Source: Candidatus Dojkabacteria bacterium UBA5749
GTDB lineage: Bacteria; Patescibacteriota; Dojkabacteria; SC72
DNA: 7,232 nt
Direction: 5' to 3'
Assembly (NCBI GenBank): GCA_002419125.1
Contig: DIFL01000039.1
Coordinates: 1 to 7,232, forward strand
Shown here: positions 6,126 to 7,232 of the stretch, in pieces
How the letters are laid out: each line of letters opens with the position of its first letter
How positions within the stretch are numbered: the stretch's first letter is position 1
Translations under genes and position numbers: made by a program
Notes under the pieces: generated by a model
Databases searched by the model: none
Told to the model about the DNA's origin: nothing
What the model saw: the letters and a program-made list of their open reading frames with translations, nothing else

Positions 6126-6755
6126 ATGATTCAAGGTATTATTGATTGGCTAGTAAATGTAATATCGGTATTAGGATATCCAGGAGTATTCATTTCTGTC
6201 TTTTTAGAAAGTTTTATTGCACCCATACCTAGTGAGATAATACTTCCTTTTAGTGGTTTTGTTGCATCAATGGGTAGTATGAAGATCTACTTGGTAATTA
6301 TTGTAGCTACCATAGCTGCATATTTGGGTTCTTTACCTTTTTACTTTATTGGAAGGTGGGGTGAAAAACCTGTGTTAAAGTTTTTAGACAAATATGGGAA
6401 ATATCTTTTTATTAAACAATCTGATGTAAAAAAAGGTTTTGAAGTATTTGATAAATATGGAAATGGTGTTGTTTTTGTAGGAAGAGTAGTACCCATTATT
6501 AGAACTTTAATCTCATTTCCTGCGGGTGTTTCTAAAATGAACTTTTTAAAATTCACTATCTATACATTACTAGGTTCTCTAGTTTGGAATATTGTTTTAA
6601 CCTATACAGGGTATATTTTAGGAGATCATTGGGAGAAAATAGGAGTAATCGTTGGAAAGTATGAAAAGGCTATTATTATCGTATGTATTTTCTTACTTCT
6701 TTTATACGTAGGTAGGGGAATTAAAGATGTTTTGAGAAGTAGGGTAAAGAAGTGA
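6126..6755 (+). CDS. DedA family (SNARE-associated/VTT domain) membrane protein
   Basis: A 209-residue polytopic membrane protein of the usual DedA length (about 200-220). The DedA hallmark is clear: E28-S-F-I-A-P-I-P-S-E37 followed by P-F-S-G-F at 41-45, the re-entrant-loop region; then F-I-G-R-W-G-E (74-80) and the second hallmark G-R120-V-V-P-I-I-R126 ... P-A-G-V with Met and Phe following, and G..VWN (150-155). The two arginines six apart match essential arginines described in E. coli DedA proteins. DedA members carry undecaprenyl phosphate or phospholipids across the membrane, or scramble them, often driven by proton or sodium gradients; which substrate applies here cannot be read from sequence. 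A final hydrophobic segment (183-195) precedes a basic tail rich in Lys and Arg, consistent with a cytoplasmic C-terminus. The last 54 bases overlap gpmI on the other strand. The stop is TGA. Start ATG at 6126 has only a weak TTAAG upstream; co-transcription with the DUF192 gene is likely. Confidence 0.92.
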   Translation: MIQGIIDWLVNVISVLGYPGVFISVFLESFIAPIPSEIILPFSGFVASMGSMKIYLVIIVATIAAYLGSLPFYFIGRWGEKPVLKFLDKYGKYLFIKQSDVKKGFEVFDKYGNGVVFVGRVVPIIRTLISFPAGVSKMNFLKFTIYTLLGSLVWNIVLTYTGYILGDHWEKIGVIVGKYEKAIIIVCIFLLLLYVGRGIKDVLRSRVKK

Positions 6756-7232
6756 ACTTCCAGTCATTTCGGGAGGTAAAGGCATTCCCATAATATCTAA
6801 AATTGTAGGTGAGATATCTTTCAGTGCTCCATATTTTAATTTGTTAGTAGAAACAGGTAGCCCTGTAATTATTAAGGGTACAGGATTGTATGAATGTTCT
6901 GTGTCAATCTCATTTGTGTCGATATTTATCAGTTCTTCCGAGTTCCCATGATCTGAAGTAATAATTGCGATACCCCCCCTTGCTGTAAATTCTTTAACTA
7001 GTGTATTTACACAATGATCAACTGTAGAAATGGCTTTAATCGTAGCTGGGATATTTCCTGTGTGTCCAACCATATCGGGATTAGCAAAGTTTACTAAAAT
7101 AAAGTCATAAATATTGTTTTTTATTCTATTTAATATTACATCAGTAATTTTAAGAGCACTCATTTCAGGGGCTTGATCATATGTAGAAACAGAGGGAGAG
7201 GGAACTTCCACTCTATCTTCTCCAGAATATCG
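6702..7232 (-). CDS. gpmI: 2,3-bisphosphoglycerate-independent phosphoglycerate mutase, C-terminal part (5' end cut by window edge)
   Basis: This enzyme interconverts 3- and 2-phosphoglycerate in glycolysis using two metal ions, usually manganese. The frame stays open to the right edge; the residues before the GTG at 7211 read S-G-E-D-R, which continues the family motif into V-P-S-P..S-T-Y-D....E-M-S-A, so the GTG is an internal valine and not a start. The visible 176 residues are the C-terminal end of the phosphatase/metal-binding domain. Metal ligands seen, counting the GTG valine as 1: D46 and H50 in NPDMVGHTG, D87 and H88 in TSDHGN, and H106 in the T-E-H that precedes N-P-V-P. The end D-I-S-P-T-I-L-D-I-M-G..P..EMTG is typical. 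About 17 residues follow EMTG, longer than needed by the fold, and these are encoded opposite the end of the DedA gene. The full enzyme is normally about 510 residues, so roughly two thirds lies outside the window. Confidence 0.95.
   Translation of the reverse strand, partial: RYSGEDRVEVPSPSVSTYDQAPEMSALKITDVILNRIKNNIYDFILVNFANPDMVGHTGNIPATIKAISTVDHCVNTLVKEFTARGGIAIITSDHGNSEELINIDTNEIDTEHSYNPVPLIITGLPVSTNKLKYGALKDISPTILDIMGMPLPPEMTGSSLLYPTSQNIFNSPTYV

Noticed and set aside
6341..6556. Open frame on the minus strand, 71 codons
   Set aside because: Antisense to the core of the DedA gene, whose motifs are clear.
1..7232. Alternative genetic code with UGA as an amino acid
   Set aside because: lgt and the DedA gene both end at TGA just where their families end, and no conserved domain is interrupted by an in-frame TGA.
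1..7232. CRISPR array, transposon ends, tRNA or rRNA genes
   Set aside because: No spaced direct repeats, no terminal inverted repeats with a transposase, and coding genes occupy nearly all the sequence; the only non-coding stretch over 40 bases is 5486-5577.

Overview
The window is AT-rich (roughly one third GC by eye) and densely packed. It holds six protein-coding genes and one more reading frame cut by the left edge or right edge at each end; no RNA genes, mobile elements or CRISPR arrays were seen. Arginine is mostly AGA/AGG. TGA closes lgt and the DedA gene, so TGA is read as stop and the UGA-recoded lineages (Mycoplasma, Gracilibacteria/SR1) are unlikely. Several starts are TTG or lack a Shine-Dalgarno sequence. 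The compact layout, short proteins, and a Gmad2/GerMN protein beside HelD suggest a streamlined bacterium, most plausibly of the Patescibacteria (CPR; for example the Dojkabacteria/Microgenomates side), with a low-GC Firmicute or Chloroflexi-like relative as the alternative. This assignment is an inference from style and gene content, not a proof.

Layout, left to right. (1) Bases 1-562, plus strand: the C-terminal part of a Gmad2 + GerMN envelope protein, cut by the left edge. (2) Bases 559-5485, minus strand: a three-gene cluster, transcribed right to left, helD (RNA-polymerase-associated UvrD-like ATPase), then lgt (prolipoprotein diacylglyceryl transferase carrying an extra C-terminal PAP2-like membrane domain), then gatA (amidotransferase subunit A). 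Gaps are 6 and 34 bases, and a good sigma70-type promoter lies upstream of helD. (3) Bases 5486-5577: the only real intergenic region, a 92-base divergent promoter region. (4) Bases 5578-6755, plus strand: a membrane-anchored DUF192 protein followed after 17 bases by a DedA-family membrane protein. (5) Bases 6702-7232, minus strand: the C-terminal part of cofactor-independent phosphoglycerate mutase (gpmI), cut by the right edge.

Both gene junctions where transcription converges are overlaps: 4 bases between the GerMN gene and gatA, and 54 bases between the DedA gene and gpmI. Much of the content concerns the cell envelope (GerMN protein, lipoprotein lipidation, a PAP2-like lipid domain, DedA transporter), mixed with core housekeeping genes (gatA, helD, gpmI).

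The item most deserving a second look is the lgt gene. Its product is 419 residues, against about 260-300 for ordinary Lgt. The extra 180 residues are a polytopic domain with recognisable but atypical PAP2 motifs, which makes an Lgt-PAP2 fusion, and it also lacks the usual N-terminal arm.
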